DNA of 64,000 nt, taken from assembly GCA_016893485.2 (NCBI GenBank), contig JAFEKX020000001.1, forward strand, positions 310,001-374,000, in the 5' to 3' direction. Numbering within the stretch: position 1 is the stretch's first letter; each line of letters opens with the position of its first letter. A program made the position numbers and the translations under genes. Below the pieces are notes generated by a model, which saw nothing but the letters and a program-made list of their open reading frames with translations, made no database searches and had not been told where the DNA came from. Below are positions 1 to 9,750 of the stretch, piece by piece. Source of the stretch: Streptomyces sp. P3 (GTDB taxonomy: Bacteria > Actinomycetota > Actinomycetes > Streptomycetales > Streptomycetaceae).

Positions 1-274
1 CGGGTTCCTCTTCCCCCGCCTCCTCACCGGCGGGCGGCACGGGCAGGGCCGCCTGGTATCCGGCCTGTTCGACCGCGGCGACGAGTTCCTCCGCCGGAAC
101 GCTCTCCGGATGACTGACCCGGGCGAGCCCGGTGGCCAGGTTCACCGTCGCAGTGACGCCCTCCAGCTTGGCGAGCTTCTTCTCCACCCGCCGGACGCAG
201 GCCGCACAGGTCATCCCGCCGACGGTGATGTCCGTCGTGACCACCAGACTCGTCCCCGGCTCACTCGCCGTCAC
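1..274 (-). CDS. Heavy-metal P-type ATPase, N-terminal metal-binding domain (partial)
   Basis: The first 91 codons of a metal-transporting P-type ATPase run off the left edge of the window. A heavy-metal-associated (HMA) fold is visible at about residues 14-75, with the metal-binding motif GMTCAACV near residue 20. Such domains bind Cu(I) and pass it to a CPx-type efflux ATPase in the membrane. The GTG start at 274 overlaps the stop of the upstream small membrane protein (GTGA), so the two are probably translationally coupled. The transmembrane and ATPase parts lie outside the window. A free copper chaperone is less likely, because the frame continues past the domain in an acidic linker. Copper is inferred from the family; other soft metals cannot be excluded. 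Confidence 0.8.
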   Translation of the reverse strand, partial: MTASEPGTSLVVTTDITVGGMTCAACVRRVEKKLAKLEGVTATVNLATGLARVSHPESVPAEELVAAVEQAGYQAALPVPPAGEEAGEEEP

Positions 275-533
275 TCACCGCTCCCGTGCATACCCGGCAT
301 GTTCTGCGTGCCACCGCTGCTGCCGTCGCCGGTGCCGCCGACTCCCCGGTGCCCGTCCCGGCGCTCCCGGTGCCGCGCATGCCGGGCGCCACCGGTCCCG
401 CGGCCGATCCGACGGCGTACGACACGGAGAACACCAGCGCCAGCAGCACCAGGAAGCCGCAGAGCGCGGGCGGCGGCAGTAGTCTGCGGGGCGTCACGCC
501 CACGAGACGGAAAGACTGTCGGAACTCGGCCAT
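271..533 (-). CDS. Small single-TM membrane protein upstream of metal ATPase (one frameshift)
   Basis: The product is about 87 residues. It has a basic N-terminus, one hydrophobic segment at about residues 22-44, and a Gly/Ser/Thr-rich tail ending in a Met/His sequence (NMPGMHG) that could bind copper. The frame breaks at a run of four C on the + strand (344-347). One extra base there joins the N-terminal part to the tail that stops at 271-273, so I treat it as one gene. It overlaps the metal ATPase start by four bases and is probably in the same operon. No named family is recognised. A role in metal handling is inferred from position and the Met/His tail. Confidence 0.6.
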
Positions 534-1069
534 GCCCGGCCTCCTGATCGCATCGAACCGTCCTGCCCAGCACGGCAGGTGAAGCCCTACCGCTCCAGTA
601 GTCGGCAGGCCAAAGCACGGAGTTCCGGCGCGTAATCATGACGTACGTCACAGGGGAGACGAACGCCTCACACGTCCCGACCTGGGCCCTACGCCCGCGC
701 ACCACGGTCAGCACCTCTGAAGCCGCCCTCCGAACACCCATGACCACGCCTGCGATTTCGAGGCCGCGGACGGTGGCGTCGCTGGTGAGTGAGGCGGATT
801 CAGATGTGGAGCACTCAGTGGGAGACGCAGCGACGGCCGACGCGCAGTCGCCGTCGGTCGCCCCATGGCATGGACTTGAGAAGCGGCGCCGGGTGCTTCG
901 GCTCGAGGTCACCAGAGGAGCAATGCTCAAGTCCTGTGGGGCAATCCCGGGTTGGACGTGAAGGGCGTAGCTTCCCGAGTGATCGACTGAAAGTCATCGA
1001 GTAGGCCGCCGTTGGCGCGTCGGTGGGGAAGGCACGCCCGTGCTCAGCGTAGTCAACACCGGTGGCTCC
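534..1069. other. No recognisable gene
   Basis: Open frames exist on both strands, but none carries a motif or a codon pattern I recognise. The stretch separates the metal operon from remnants and probably contains its promoter. Confidence 0.4.
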
Positions 1070-1224
1070 GCCCGAGGTGGAGAGTGGCAAGAGCGGTGGA
1101 CCAGTCGGTGGCGATGGCCTTCTGCGCGGCGGCGAGGGTGACCGTGCCCTTTCAGATCGCGGTGTGCAGCTTCGACTACACCGGATCCTTCGCGTTGTTC
1201 ACCCCGGAGCCCTTCTTGTGACCG
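1070..1224 (-). pseudogene. Decayed C-terminal tail, same family as 14008-14156
   Basis: Read on the minus strand, this gives a ~50-residue tail with the pattern N-A-K-D-P-V-stop-S-K-L-H, then GTVTLAAAQKAIATDWSTAL. Two in-frame stops (after the KDPV and the HTAI parts) show real decay rather than a sequencing slip. The same tail pattern (K-D-x-V-x-x-K-L, GTVTL, AIxTDW) occurs at 14008-14156 on the other strand. From memory, actinomycete proteins of unknown function end with such a Thr-Asp-Trp motif. No start or N-terminal part is present, and the remnant abuts the truncated hydrolase at 1226, which marks a recombination junction. Confidence 0.5.
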
Positions 1225-1225
1225 G

Positions 1226-1953
1226 GATCAGCACGCCAGCGGCCTGCCTGAATACACCGACGGACTGCTCGACGGCGACACCCCCACGACCGCTTCCGCA
1301 CCTGGACACCCGCCGAGCTGGTCCGACGGGCCGTCAAGGACGGCGACCGGGACCGCCCCCTGCTGTTCCCGCCGGGCACCGTTCACCACTACTCCAACAC
1401 GGACTACATCGTGCTCGGAATGATCATCGAAAAAGTCACCGACCGCTCCTACCGCACCGAGATCGACCAGCGCATCACCCGGCCCCTCTCACTCCACGAC
1501 ACCCGCCTGCCAGGCTCCTCCCCGTCCATCACCGGGCCGCACTCCCACGGCCATGAACCGGTGGGAAAATGGATGGGACACATGTCCCCGTCGACTACAC
1601 CACCGTCAAGATGTCCATCGCCGGCGCCACCGGCGAGATCATCTCCACCACCGCCGACCTCGACCGCTTCTTCCGCACTCTGCTCGGCGGCGGCCTCCTG
1701 CGCCCGGCCGAACTGCGTGAGGTGACTGATGATCCCAGCGGCACCGGCTGGGGCCTCCGTCTGGAGACGGCCACGCTCCCCCTGCGGCACCATCGTGGGC
1801 CACGGCGGCGGCCCTCCCGGCTACCGCACCATCTCCTTCCACACCCTCGACGGCAGCCGCCAGGTCACCCTGGACTGGACCGACTGGGGCACCGACGCCG
1901 ACGCCGACCCCGTGGCCTTCGCCCTGATGATCGCCGCCCTCTGCCCCTCATAG
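1226..1953 (+). pseudogene. N-terminally truncated serine hydrolase (beta-lactamase/DD-peptidase family)
   Basis: This is the C-terminal two-thirds of a class C beta-lactamase-like serine hydrolase, probably once secreted. The alignment starts abruptly at the HASGLPEYTDG region, followed by the YSNTDY motif (Tyr-x-Asn) and a GHGG motif in place of KTG. The N-terminal ~100 residues, including the Ser-x-x-Lys nucleophile motif and signal peptide, are missing. Three frame breaks also occur, at a five-C run near 1289, an AAAA run near 1569 and a five-C run near 1790; one-base changes repair each of them. The breaks may be sequencing errors, but the missing N-terminus is real, so an active enzyme is not expected. 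Confidence 0.75.
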
Positions 1954-2172
1954 CCGCAGGCGACCGGACGTCCCAGCCGCCGGAATGAGGTAGCGGCTGA
2001 AAACGCTGGAGTCGGAGCCCACGGCGTCTTCGGCGTACAGATCTGGTACGAGTCAGTTGTCACCGTCAGCCGTTTCGACGGATTCCAAGCCATACGCCAC
2101 GGAGATCGCCATCAGGGAGGGCTTCGGCCACCTCGGCCTCTGAACCGCTGACGGCTCATCCCTGTGCCAGGC

Positions 2173-2838
2173 TCAGCTGAGTTCGATCAGACCGAGTCGG
2201 ACCGCTGCCGCGACAGTGCCGACGCGGTTCTCCGTGCCGAGCTTGCGGTAGATGCGGACCAGATGAGTCTTGACCGTTGCCTCAGCCAGATACAGGGCGC
2301 CGGCGATCGCCCGGTTGCTGTGTCCGTGAGCCAGGAGCCGGACGACCTCAATCTCGCGCTCGCTCAGAAGCGGGTCCGACTCGCCCGGATGCCTGACGAA
2401 CTGTGCTGCGGCTTCCGGTGCCAGCGTCATGCCTCCGGCTGCTGCGGCGCGTACGGCCCGGAACAATTCCTCGGGCGGTCCTGCCTTGAGGACGTATCCG
2501 CGCGCGCCCGCCTCCACAGCTTGCAAGACGTCGGCCTGGCGGCCGTGGCTGGTGAGTACGACGACCCGGGCTGTGCTGGAGGTGGCCACGATCCGGCGGG
2601 TCGCCTCGATGCCGTCGATGACGGTGTCTGCCGTGCCGGTGTCCGACAGCCGCAGGTCCATAAGCACCACATCGGGACTCAGCTGTTCCACCTGACGCAC
2701 CGCCTCGGTGCCGTCGCCGGTTTCACCGACGACGCTGAAGCCGGGTTCGCTTTCGAGGAGGGCACGCAGGCCGGCTCGTACGACTGTGTGGTCGTCCACG
2801 ATCACGATCCGAAGTGACGGGCCGGGAGCCTGGCTCAT
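2173..2838 (-). CDS. NarL/LuxR-family response regulator
   Basis: This 221-residue, intact protein has an N-terminal receiver domain with the acidic pair DD at residues 15-16, the phospho-acceptor Asp61 (VVLMDLRL) and the conserved Lys (YVLKAGPP). The C-terminal LuxR helix-turn-helix begins at LLSEREIEVVRLLAHGHSN and continues through TVKTHLVRIYRKLG. It should bind DNA after phosphorylation by the adjacent sensor kinase. The start overlaps the kinase stop by four bases (ATGA at 2835-2838), which supports a co-translated pair. The target genes are not evident. Confidence 0.92.
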   Translation of the reverse strand: MSQAPGPSLRIVIVDDHTVVRAGLRALLESEPGFSVVGETGDGTEAVRQVEQLSPDVVLMDLRLSDTGTADTVIDGIEATRRIVATSSTARVVVLTSHGRQADVLQAVEAGARGYVLKAGPPEELFRAVRAAAAGGMTLAPEAAAQFVRHPGESDPLLSEREIEVVRLLAHGHSNRAIAGALYLAEATVKTHLVRIYRKLGTENRVGTVAAAVRLGLIELS

Positions 2839-4072
2839 CGAGTACCCGCCGGGACCCGGTCCTCGGCCCGTAGGGCCGCCCGGACGCGGGTGCCGTGGCC
2901 GGGCGCGCTATGGATGCGCAAGGTGCCGCCGAAGGCGTCCAGCCGGTCACGCGCCGCGGCCAGTCCGAATCCGCGACCGGCACCGGCGGCCCGTAGCGCC
3001 GTCGTGTCGAATCCCACTCCGTCGTCCAGGACTTCGACGGCCGCGGTCGCCTCATCGCCGTAGGCCAGGGTGACGCGTACGTGCCGGGCTCGCGCGTGTT
3101 CGCAAGCGTTGGCCAAGACGCTCTGGGTCACCCGCAGCAGAGCCACGGCCTGATCTGTCCGCAGGGAGCAGGGCTCGTGCTCGGCACAGAAGGTGATCTT
3201 GGGGGCTTCGGCGGCGGCGCCGGTGCGGGCGCACAGGTCGCGCAGCGCCGCCTCCAGGCCGTCCCGCGCGAGCAGGGGTGGGGTGAGGTCGTCGATGATG
3301 CCGCGAGTCTGCGCGAGATGCTCGCCGAGAGCTTCGGTCACCGCCCGTACCTGCCGTCGGGCGATATCCGGTCGGCGGTCCCAGTCCCGGTCGGCGGCCT
3401 GGAGCAGCATGCGACTGCCCGAGAGTTCCTGGGCGAGCGTGTCATGCAGGTCGCGTGCGATGCGGGCTCGCTCGGCGAGCCGCCCGGCTTCTCGCTGCTG
3501 CCGCGCCAACTCGCCCCGTGTGGCGGCGAGTTCGTGGGTCAGTCGCTGCTGGGTGTGGTAGAGCAGTACGGTCGCCCACAGGGCGGTGACCGGCGCGGTG
3601 CCAGCACATCGGGATCGAAGCCGCCGCCGGCCCGCAACAGAGCCGCCACCAGCAGTGCCGTGAGGGTGCCGAGCGCCATGGTCCGTGCCGTGCGCGTGGG
3701 CATGCGCAGTGCCAGGACGGCGAGTGGCACGGCCAGCCATGCGTATCCGAAGGTGAGCCGGGCCGGGAGGCTCCAGGCCACCCAGGACCACAACAGCAGG
3801 AGCAGGCCGAGCCAGGCGGGCCTGGCCCAGGAGCCCAGCCGGTCCCACTGGGCCAGTCCGGCCGCGTACAGCAGGGCCAGTGCGGCCGTGGGCGGCGCGA
3901 TGCGCCAGCACAGCTCGTGGTTCAGCTCGAAGAGCCGCACAAGGGTGCCGACGGCGGCGACCAGGAACGCCAGGTGCGGGAGATGCCGCGCGGCGACAGC
4001 GGACCGGCGTACGGCGAGGGCGGTGACGGGCACGGCTACGGCTCCCTGGGGCGGGCCGGGCGGAGGCGACAA
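2835..4072 (-). CDS. NarL-type sensor histidine kinase (one frameshift)
   Basis: The sensor partner of the response regulator downstream. The N-terminal half has about five hydrophobic segments and no large extracellular domain. A HisKA_3 dimerisation box (RARIARDLHDTLAQELSG, phospho-acceptor His) and an HATPase domain with the N box (NACEHA) and G box (DDGVGFD) follow. The membrane part (start ATG at 4072) and the kinase part lie in different frames joining near 3600. One base added in a GG/CC stretch there joins them into about 413 residues, a normal length. A longer open frame upstream of 3600 in the kinase frame is a shadow. The signal sensed is unknown. Confidence 0.85.
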
Positions 4073-4145
4073 CAGGGCCAGGAGTGTAAGCCGTGACCTG
4101 TCTGAACCTTGTAAACACCCGGGTGGTGCCGTGCCCGCGCTGATG

Positions 4146-5293
4146 TCAGCTCCCCGGGTGCAGACCGAGCCAGCCCGGCGACGGATCGCCCTTGACCTCG
4201 CCGAAGTAGAGGGAGAACGTCTGTCGCAGCCGCTCGGCGGCGGCGCGGTCCTCCATGAACCTGGGGAAGCCGTCGACGTGGGCGTTCGGGAACTCCCACA
4301 CCGGTTTCAGGCCGGCTTTCGGCGTGACGTCCGTGCGTACCGACCAGCCGTTGAAGCTGGCCATCTGGCGCTCCTCGGACAACAGCCAGTTCAGGTACAG
4401 CTTCGCGGCGGCCGGGTGCGCCGCCCTCTTCAGGATCGCGGCCCGCTGCCCCCAGGCCATGAAGGGGTGGTCACCGGCCGGTACGACCCACTTCACCGTG
4501 GTCGACGTGGAGACCGTGCTGCCCGATCCGCCCACTCCGATCGTCTTCACCCTGCCGTTGACCGCGGCGCCCGGGGTGTTCGTGCCGCGGGCGAACTGGG
4601 GCTGTTGTGCGGCGAACCTGGCCACCCAGTCCCAGCCGTACTTCTGCTGGTACAGGGAGTAGAGGTACAGCACCGCGTCATCGTCGTTCGGATACGAAGA
4701 GGCGATGGTGCCCTTCCACCGTTCGTCGAGCAGGTCCAGCGGCGTCTTGGGCGCGTTCGCTCCGACCGCCTGGATGTCGTACATGAAGCTGAAGGCGATC
4801 ACCATGAGCGCCGTCCACGCGCCCTCCGGGTCCTTGAAGCCCTTGTGGACCTTGGAGAAACCGGCGGGCTTGTAGGGCAGCAGCTTGCCCTCCTGCTTCC
4901 AGCGGGTGAAGTCCTGGAGCGTCTGCAGTTGGACGACGTCAGGGACCAGGGTGTCGGTCGCGAGCTGGTTGTCCACACGGACGTCGTGGTACTTGCTGTA
5001 GTCCACGGAGACCGTCAGCGGGACCTTTGGGAAGCGCGCGGCCCAGGCGGCTCGTACCCCGGCGGCCTGGCCGTCGATGTCACCGCCCTGGTACAGGACG
5101 AGCCTGCCGCCTTCGGCGATGGCCGCCTCGTAGAGTTCGTCGATGGAGCGGGTCTCCTCGCGGATCCCCGGGAGCGGCGAGTTGACGGGGCAGCCGCCTG
5201 AGCACTGGTCGCGACGGCAGCCGCAGTGGCACCGCCGAGGGCGACACCGGCTCCGGTGGTGAGCAGCCGCCGCCTGCTGAGGTTCCTGGGCAT
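4146..5293 (-). CDS. Tat-exported extracellular solute-binding protein (one frameshift)
   Basis: A periplasmic-binding-protein-like lipid-free secreted protein of about 382 residues, of the ABC-importer type that includes iron/thiamine/polyamine binders. The ATG at 5293 follows a good AGGAGG site. The N-terminus has a twin-arginine motif (SRRRLL) and an Ala-rich hydrophobic stretch ending in AQA. The frame breaks at a GGGG run (5187-5190), and one extra base restores one continuous reading into ELYEAAIAEGGRLVLYQGG and the mature domain. No permease or ATPase gene lies beside it, so it is an orphan; it may work with a remote importer. The substrate cannot be told from the sequence. Confidence 0.8.
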
Positions 5294-5406
5294 CGTGGGG
5301 TCCTCCTGCTGGTTCCGCCGCCGGGTTCCGTACGGGGCGGCGCCATCATCGTGCCGATGAACTGTGTTGTTCCGCGTCGTCCGAAGGCTGTCTTCGGGTT
5401 CAACCA

Positions 5407-5733
5407 TTAGGTTGAATGGGGACGTTGGGTACCGTCGGCCAGGGGACGAGGCCCGGAGCCTGTCGTCCCGATTCGGCGGATTCGTGGTCGAGCGCAGCCG
5501 CTCACCAGGGCGTAGACGATGTCGCCGAACAGCGTCTCAGCAGGTTTGTCCCGCGCTCCGCCGCCCTCTGGGCGCACTCTGGACGGCGGGATCAGCGGGG
5601 GCTGGAGGAGCACCATCTGCCCACTAGCCGCAACGGGATGGCGGCCAAGGTCCGGGAGCGGGCCCGCGCCATGCCCAAGGCCGCCCAGCTGGTTGCCAGT
5701 TGGGCGGCCATCCGGCCTTCCGGACCAATCGGG
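5407..5733. other. Intergenic, no supported gene
   Basis: On the minus strand, a short stretch reading ETLFGDIVYALVSG resembles the ligand-domain end of a TetR regulator, but it has no start, helix-turn-helix or consistent frame. The rest holds the terminator at 5679-5709 and, near 5300-5400, the upstream region of the solute-binding protein. Confidence 0.35.
5679..5709 (-). terminator. Strong hairpin after the phosphodiesterase gene
   Basis: An inverted repeat with 14-base arms, one mismatch and a 3-base loop (GGCCGCCCAGCTGG / CCAGTTGGGCGGCC) lies 25 bases past the stop of the minus-strand gene ending at 5734. There is no U-tract, as is usual in high-GC actinomycetes. Confidence 0.7.
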
Positions 5734-7383
5734 TCAGCGGACCGGCAGCGCGGTGGTGTGTTCCTTTCGGACGGCCTGCAGGGAGCGGGGGTCGAGACCG
5801 AGCAGGCTCAGGATCGTCGGTGCGATCTGCTTGGTCTGCACGCTCGCGGAGTCGCGCACGCCGGCCGGGACGGAAGCGCCCGACACGACGAGGGGTACGG
5901 CGAGGTCGTCGGAGTGGCCTCCGCCGTGCTCGGCGATCTTCTTGGTGCCGCCGGTGTAGACGACACCGTACTGCGCGACACCGAACACGTCCGGGACCCG
6001 GGCGTCGCCGGCCTGGACGTGGAAGTAGTCGGCGGCGGCCTTGCCGGCGTAGACCTTGTTGAGCCCGCTGTGGGTGTAGTCCTTGGGCGCCTTGTTGATG
6101 TCGGTGCCGGTGCCGTTCTGCGCGAGCAGGTACTTCTTGGCGAAGGCGGTGGCGGCTGCGGAGCGGTCGGAGAGCCAGAGCAGCATGGCGTCGTCGTCCA
6201 CGGCGTGCGTCACGAGGTCGGTTGCGCCGGGGTGGAGCTTCTTCCAGGCGGCGTTGAGGCCGTCAAGGAGCGGGCCGTCGTCGACGCGGGTGAGGGCGGT
6301 GGGGTCGGTGGGCGACTGGCCGTGCTTGGCGGAGAGGATGAGGGTGGTGCTGCTGGAGAGCTGCCGCTTGGCGATCTCGGCGGTCAGGGCGCCGATCTCC
6401 GTGTTGACGAAGTCCAGGTTTTTCACCAGCAGCGGGCCCGGGACGTTCTTGGCGGTGTAGCCGCCGGTGAGGCCGTCCGAGGCGGGCAGCTTCTGCGCGG
6501 TGGAGACCGACTGGAAGTTCAGGCCGAAGATCGCCGGTGTGCCCACCTTGTGGGTGCGGCTGTGGTCGTAGCCGTCGATCTCGTTGAGGACGGCCTTCAC
6601 CTTGTAGCCGTCGTACTGTTCGGTGGCCTTGTTGTCCGTGGTCCAGTCGTTGCCGGCGGCGTAGCCGAGGGCGTCGCTGTTGATCTCCGGGGTGAACAGG
6701 TCCTGGACGCCGGTGCCCGAGGGGCCGTTGAGGATCTCGTAGGCGGCGTGCTTGTCCGACCACGCCGTACGCAGACCGGCCCGGCGGGCCACCTCGAAGA
6801 TCGTGTTCACCTTGAGGTAGGAGTGCGGGTAGACCGGCCTGCAGGTCTTCGGGTCGACGGGCAGCTTCGACGCGTTGATCAGGCTCGCCGGGTGGCCGGT
6901 CATCGACAGGATGCTGTCCGGCAGGCCCGCCAGGCCTTGGCCGGCGTCGATGAAGGTCTGGTCCTTGTCGAGGTCCTCGGTGAGGTCCACCTCGACCCCG
7001 GGCTTGATGCCCTTGCACCTGGTGGTTCCCGCCGGGAGAAGGGCGGCGTTGTAGGTGTCGTCGTAGTAGATGCCGGTGGTGCCGGGGCTGCCGCCCGTCG
7101 CCTGGGCGACCATGCCGGGGAAGGAGTCGGACGGCGTGGTGGTGTGGGCGTGGGTGTACTCCACACCGCCGCCGACCAATTGCGCCAGCGCGGACTTCGG
7201 GTGCCGGGCGACGTACCAGGCCAGGTCCGACTGGTGCAGCCCGTCGACGGAGACCAGCAGGACGTGCCGGGCGGCGGCCGGACGATGGGAGGCGGCGAAC
7301 GCGGCGGGCTGGGCGGCGGTCACCCCGGTCAGGACTCCGGCGGCGGCGAGGACGGCTGCGAGCCTGACATGACGTCTGGGCAT
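5734..7383 (-). CDS. Secreted type I phosphodiesterase/nucleotide pyrophosphatase family protein
   Basis: An intact 549-residue protein of the alkaline-phosphatase superfamily. It has a signal peptide (residues 1-30, ending AFA) and acts outside the cell. Two-metal-site residues are visible: SVDG near residue 44 (first Asp), TPSDSFPG near residue 83 (Thr/Ser nucleophile region), SAKHGQSP near 350 and HGGGHSDD near 487. The family cleaves phosphodiester or pyrophosphate bonds of nucleotides or similar substrates. The gene stands alone between a terminator and an intergenic region. The substrate is unknown; the long insert between the nucleophile and the second metal site may define specificity. 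Confidence 0.88.
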   Translation of the reverse strand: MPRRHVRLAAVLAAAGVLTGVTAAQPAAFAASHRPAAARHVLLVSVDGLHQSDLAWYVARHPKSALAQLVGGGVEYTHAHTTTPSDSFPGMVAQATGGSPGTTGIYYDDTYNAALLPAGTTRCKGIKPGVEVDLTEDLDKDQTFIDAGQGLAGLPDSILSMTGHPASLINASKLPVDPKTCRPVYPHSYLKVNTIFEVARRAGLRTAWSDKHAAYEILNGPSGTGVQDLFTPEINSDALGYAAGNDWTTDNKATEQYDGYKVKAVLNEIDGYDHSRTHKVGTPAIFGLNFQSVSTAQKLPASDGLTGGYTAKNVPGPLLVKNLDFVNTEIGALTAEIAKRQLSSSTTLILSAKHGQSPTDPTALTRVDDGPLLDGLNAAWKKLHPGATDLVTHAVDDDAMLLWLSDRSAAATAFAKKYLLAQNGTGTDINKAPKDYTHSGLNKVYAGKAAADYFHVQAGDARVPDVFGVAQYGVVYTGGTKKIAEHGGGHSDDLAVPLVVSGASVPAGVRDSASVQTKQIAPTILSLLGLDPRSLQAVRKEHTTALPVR

Positions 7384-7875
7384 CTGGTTTCTCCCGGGTG
7401 TTCGGAGTGGGCTGGGGTGCCGGGCCCATCAGAGGCCCGCCTTGTGTACCGGATGCGGCGCAGGCGTGAACGAGCCCGGAAGGAGCGGTCGGGTCTTCAC
7501 CAAGCGGGCCTGGTTTTCCCCAAGGGGAGACGCCCGCGGCCCCGGCGAGCAGCCCGGGGTCACCTCCGAGGGCGCGGGCGTCGCGCGCGATGCGCGGACG
7601 GGTCTCACAAGATGCTCCGCGACGGAGTCCCGCGCATGGTGGAAGCGGACGTTCTGAACATCGGACCGTTTTCTTATGACCCTCTCACCTCATCTGGACG
7701 AACTTGAGTGCTCGCCAGCCTCCTACATGATGTAGTAGCTGAGTATGGAGAAGCTGGAAATGGCCGCCCATACCGGCGACACGGGAGTGCGGCGGCATTA
7801 CACACGTCCGCCCGCCGAAGGCCGGCCACAGGCCTCCGACGGCGGGGACAGCCCCCAGCAGTGGCACCGGGGGGC
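7384..7875. other. Intergenic between divergent genes; regulatory region
   Basis: No supported coding sequence. It separates the minus-strand phosphodiesterase from the plus-strand membrane protein and carries the palindrome at 7723-7735, so it probably holds both promoters. Confidence 0.4.
7723..7735. promoter_or_regulatory. Palindrome CTACATGATGTAG, candidate operator
   Basis: Perfect 6-base arms around one central base, flanked by TAG/CTC. TACA/TGTA palindromes are bound by BlaI/CopY/MecI-family repressors, but no such regulator is in the window. It lies 140 bases before the membrane-protein start at 7876. Confidence 0.35.
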
Positions 7876-9493
7876 ATGACGCTGATCGGCACGATCAGCC
7901 TGTTCATCGGCACCCGCTCGGCCTGGACCCAGGCGATGCTCACCCATCCGCCCGTCGCCGCGGTCATCTCCGTCTGTTACGCCGGGATCCTCGTGTGCGG
8001 GGTACTCGCACTCGCCGTACGGGGACGTCGGGCCCTGGTCCGGGTGGACGCCGGAGTTCTCGTCCTCGCGGTGGTCCTGGTGGTCTGCGGCTACTGGCTG
8101 AACCACGCCGGTACCGACGAGGGTGTACTGACCGCGCAGGCCGCCAACGAGATCGCGCACGGCCGCCCGTCTACGGACAGCCCTGGCCCTGGCTGTTCGG
8201 CACGTCCCATTCCGGCCTGACCAAGACCATGACCGGCTCGGCGGACTACACCTACGGCTATCCCCCGCTGACCGCGCTGCTCGCCGCGCCGGTCCACGCC
8301 CTGCTGCACACGTCGGCCGCCGCCACCCTGGTCACCACCGGGGCGCTGATCGCCGGAACGGTCACGCTGTGGCTGCTGCTGCCCGTCCCCTGGCGGTCGG
8401 CGGCCACCGCCGTGTCTCGGCTTCGGCATCCTTCCCGGCTACGCCCGCTCCGGCTACCCGGCGATCGTCGCCCTTGCCCTGCTGATCCCGGTGACGGTCT
8501 ACTGGCCGACCACCGGAGCGGGCGGACGCCTGGGACAGAGCGGGGTCCTGCGGGCCGTGTGCCTGGGGGCCGCCTGTGCCGCCCAGCAACTGGCCTGGTT
8601 CTTCGCCCCGTTCCTGCTGATCGGCCTGTACGCGGTACGACGCGGCGAACTCGGGGCACGCCCCGCGGCGGCCGTGCTGGCCCGTTTCGCCGGAGTCGCC
8701 GCACTGGCATGGGCGGCTATCAACGCCTACTTCGCCGCCCAGGGATTCTCCGACTGGCTGCACGGACTGCTGCTGCCCCTCACCCAGAAGGCGATCCTGC
8801 ACGGCCAGGGCCTGATGGGCATCTCCTACTACTTCACCGACGGCAGCAGCCGCCTCGACTACTACTCCTACGCCAGCGAACTTTTGCTCATCGGCCTGCT
8901 CGCCGCGACCCTGCTGTTCGCCCGCCGTCTGGGAACGGCTCTGACCGTCCTGCCCTGGCTGTCCTTCTACCTCGCCACCCGCTCCCAGGACGGCTACTTC
9001 CTGATGATGACCCCGCTGTGGCTGGCCGCCGCCGCGACGGTCCCCTCCTCGGCCCTGGCCCATGCCTGGCAGCCCGGTATCCCCGCCTCACCGGCCGCCC
9101 AGCCAAAGCCGCCGTGGCGACGGCACTGGTGACCCCGGCACTGCTGTGCGCCTGCATCGCCGCCGCCAGCCCGCCGCCCCTGCGTATGGCCCTCACCACC
9201 CACCTCACCGGCCGGTCCCACCCCTCCGTCACCTCCGTCACGGTGCGCGCGGCCAACACCACCGGCACCGCCCTCACCCCGCACTTCGCCAGCCGCCTCG
9301 GCCAGGGCGCCTCCAACTGGTGGACCATCTCCTCGGGCCCCACCACCCTCGCCCCCACAGCACGGCCACATACGTCGTACGACCGGCCGGCGGCCACCGC
9401 GCACTGCCCGGCGGGCAGCGGCACATGTACCTCATCGCCGTGACCGGTACGCCCATGACGATCAGCACCGCACGCATCGAAGGCATCGCGTAG
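7876..9493 (+). CDS. Polytopic membrane protein, GT-C/ArnT-like (several frameshifts)
   Basis: About 540 residues with roughly ten hydrophobic helices. It reads in pieces: MTLIGTISLFIGTRSAW..., then PWPWLFGTSHSGLTKTMTG with an aromatic-rich first loop, then YSYASELLLIGLLAATLLFA, and a soluble tail ending at 9493. At least four frame changes, near 8170, 8415, 9100 and 9370, are needed to join the pieces; I regard them as sequence errors because each piece stays hydrophobic and collinear. The topology resembles lipid-linked sugar transferases (GT-C), but no donor or acceptor is identifiable. The ATG at 7876 was chosen because it begins the first helix. Another such protein lies at 12453. Confidence 0.6.
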
Positions 9494-9750
9494 GCCCTCG
9501 GCCGGTGACGGGCAGCCGAGCGGGGAACTCGGCGCAGGCCCGGAAAGGGGCGATCCACAGACGACTGCCGTGGGCGGTGGCCATGCGCACGATCGGCTCG
9601 CCGGACACGGTCACCGCCCCTGGGCACGAAGGCCGAGGCCCACCTGCCGGTAGCGGTCCCGGAGTTGGAGTGGGCCGAACCAGTCGAGGGGACCGCGGGA
9701 CGTGCCCGCTCGGCTTCGCGGCCGGAAGAGCGGCCCGCTGTCGAGTCGCC

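Noticed and set aside
3081..5201. A 706-codon plus-strand open frame
   Set aside because: It is opposite to the kinase and solute-binding genes, with no recognisable domain.
5407..5616. Possible TetR-like tail on the minus strand
   Set aside because: Only one short block matches, without a start or DNA-binding part, so it was not listed as a gene.
5416..7707. A 763-codon plus-strand open frame rich in Gly, Val and Asp
   Set aside because: It is the antisense shadow of the phosphodiesterase gene; it has no motif, and its composition is the mirror of high-GC third positions.
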